Assembly: GCF_905404315.1 (NCBI RefSeq)
Contig: NC_066296.1
Coordinates: 6,448,001 to 6,512,000, forward strand
From: Leptidea sinapis
Lineage: Eukaryota > Arthropoda > Insecta > Lepidoptera > Pieridae
Direction: 5' to 3'
DNA length: 64,000 nucleotides
A model generated the notes under the pieces. That model had not been told where the DNA came from, did not search any database, and saw nothing but the letters and a program-made list of their open reading frames with translations. Position numbers and translations under genes: made by a program. The stretch's first letter is position 1. The number at the start of each line of letters is the position of its first letter. Shown one piece after another: positions 63,124-64,000 of this stretch.

Positions 63124-63521
63124 TTGACCTGTATAAATTCCACTGGACAGGCTGTTGCATATGTTTGACAAAATTTTTGTGCCTATTAGAAGCGCCACTC
63201 GCGAGCGTCCAGAGAAATAATTTTGACGTATAATACAAATGACTACAAAGAAACGTACAATAATCTGAAGTGTTTCTGCATTTTGAATTAATTTCGTTCG
63301 TTTTCCGTGTTATTTATACTCCAAGAATCAACGAAATAAAGTACACATTTTTTTTGTAAATACTTTCCCACCGTCTATCGATGTTTGCTGATGTTGTCTT
63401 AAATAGTTTTAGTACCGCAGACTCTCGCTACATGGCCAACAGCGCCAAAATGGCGAATATCAAACAGGCACAAAAGCACTTTGACAGACGCCAGTCCAGT
63501 GTTTTAAAATAGAGGTCAGTA
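63124..63521. repeat. Inverted-ended repeat with conserved core, copy 2
   Basis: Starts TTGACCTGTATAAATTCCAC and ends CAAAATAGAGGTCAG-like (TTTTAAAATAGAGGTCAG). The core CGCAGACTCTCGCTACATGG ... AAAAGCACTTTGACAG matches 24828-25208 almost base for base, whereas the left half differs by several indels. Confidence 0.65.
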
Positions 63522-63925
63522 GGATGAGTTATTAAACCATATAATATAAATAAATGAAAACTATTTTACCTTTTATTTTACGTTTTCCTTCAACTGAGTA
63601 TAATTGTTGTAGGCAGAACAGTACACCTTTGATTTCTGACTTGTAAAAGTTTTCTTCTTTTATATATTTGACAAGTTTATCTCTAAATCAATATATCTCT
63701 CTAATATGTTTTAAATGATTATTAAAGTGACAGGCGATATGGGCGAATGATAAAGATAAACTTTTAAAAAGTTGATTGATGCCATTAGTATATTTTTGTA
63801 GGTTTTTTTATCTGCTAATAATGATCATTACATTAATATTTTTTTTGGAATTGGAAACATATACAGATACATTCTTAAACATTAAATAGATATAGTGAAG
63901 ACAGAAATATGTACATATAAGGATT
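63522..63925. other. Unrecognised AT-rich sequence
   Basis: No supported feature. Confidence 0.35.
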
Positions 63926-64000
63926 TTTTTATGAAAATATGGGACGAGACGAGCAGGACGTCCAGCTGATGGTAATTGATACGCTCTGCCCATTACGATG
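63926..64000 (+). repeat. R300 family, cut by window end
   Basis: TTTTTTTATGAAAATATGGG, ACGAGACGAGCAGGACGTCC and TGATACGCTCTGCCCATTAC. It continues past the window. Confidence 0.75.

Overview
The window looks like a piece of an insect nuclear genome, almost certainly a moth or butterfly. It is AT-rich, has spliced genes with GT-AG introns and no operons, and is packed with repeat types I associate with Lepidoptera: Helitron-like elements with TC...CTAG ends, tRNA-derived SINEs, Tc1/mariner and Tigger DNA transposons, 3' fragments of several LINE families, and many short inverted-repeat elements. I cannot name the species. All family assignments come from reading motifs, not from a search.

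Region 7.7-28.5 kb is dominated by one host gene on the minus strand. Four exons can be joined with consistent splice phases: 28404-28356 (start codon and signal peptide), 17663-17047, 15357-15226 and 7958-7761. They give 332 residues of a secreted or membrane ectodomain with sparse cysteines, whose layout reminds me of the extracellular part of THSD1. Its introns hold most of the repeats in this part. These include a 76-bp minisatellite of 13 copies (10.06-11.04 kb), a dead Tc1 element with both terminal repeats (11.44-13.09 kb), LINE tails, SINEs and a Helitron. No later exon was recognised left of 7.7 kb.

Left of that gene, 2.29-3.78 kb is a complete Tc1 element with an open 328-residue transposase (DD34E) and matching terminal repeats. 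From 28.5 to 51 kb I see essentially only mobile DNA: a 431-residue Tigger/pogo transposase (DD30D) whose left terminal repeat is present but whose right one is not seen, a broken mariner (36.74-37.82 kb), a GC-rich block of two 641-bp-spaced repeats (42.5-43.6 kb), fold-back elements and a degraded LINE (47-48.5 kb).

From 51 kb to the right end there are two small genes on the minus strand, 51545-51754 and 61781-62020. Both encode short signal-peptide proteins rich in tyrosine, and both have a splice acceptor directly before the ATG, so they look like members of one small secreted-protein family. Between and around them lie Helitrons (one tandem pair with no spacer) and a Jockey-like LINE of about 2.65 kb with an internal deletion, inserted into an older repeat whose uninterrupted copy is at 19.5 kb. 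A recurrent family of about 300 bp (called R300 here) occurs at 15 places and an inverted-repeat element of about 206 bp (called M1 here) at seven. LINE-A, LINE-B and LINE-C are working names for three non-LTR families.
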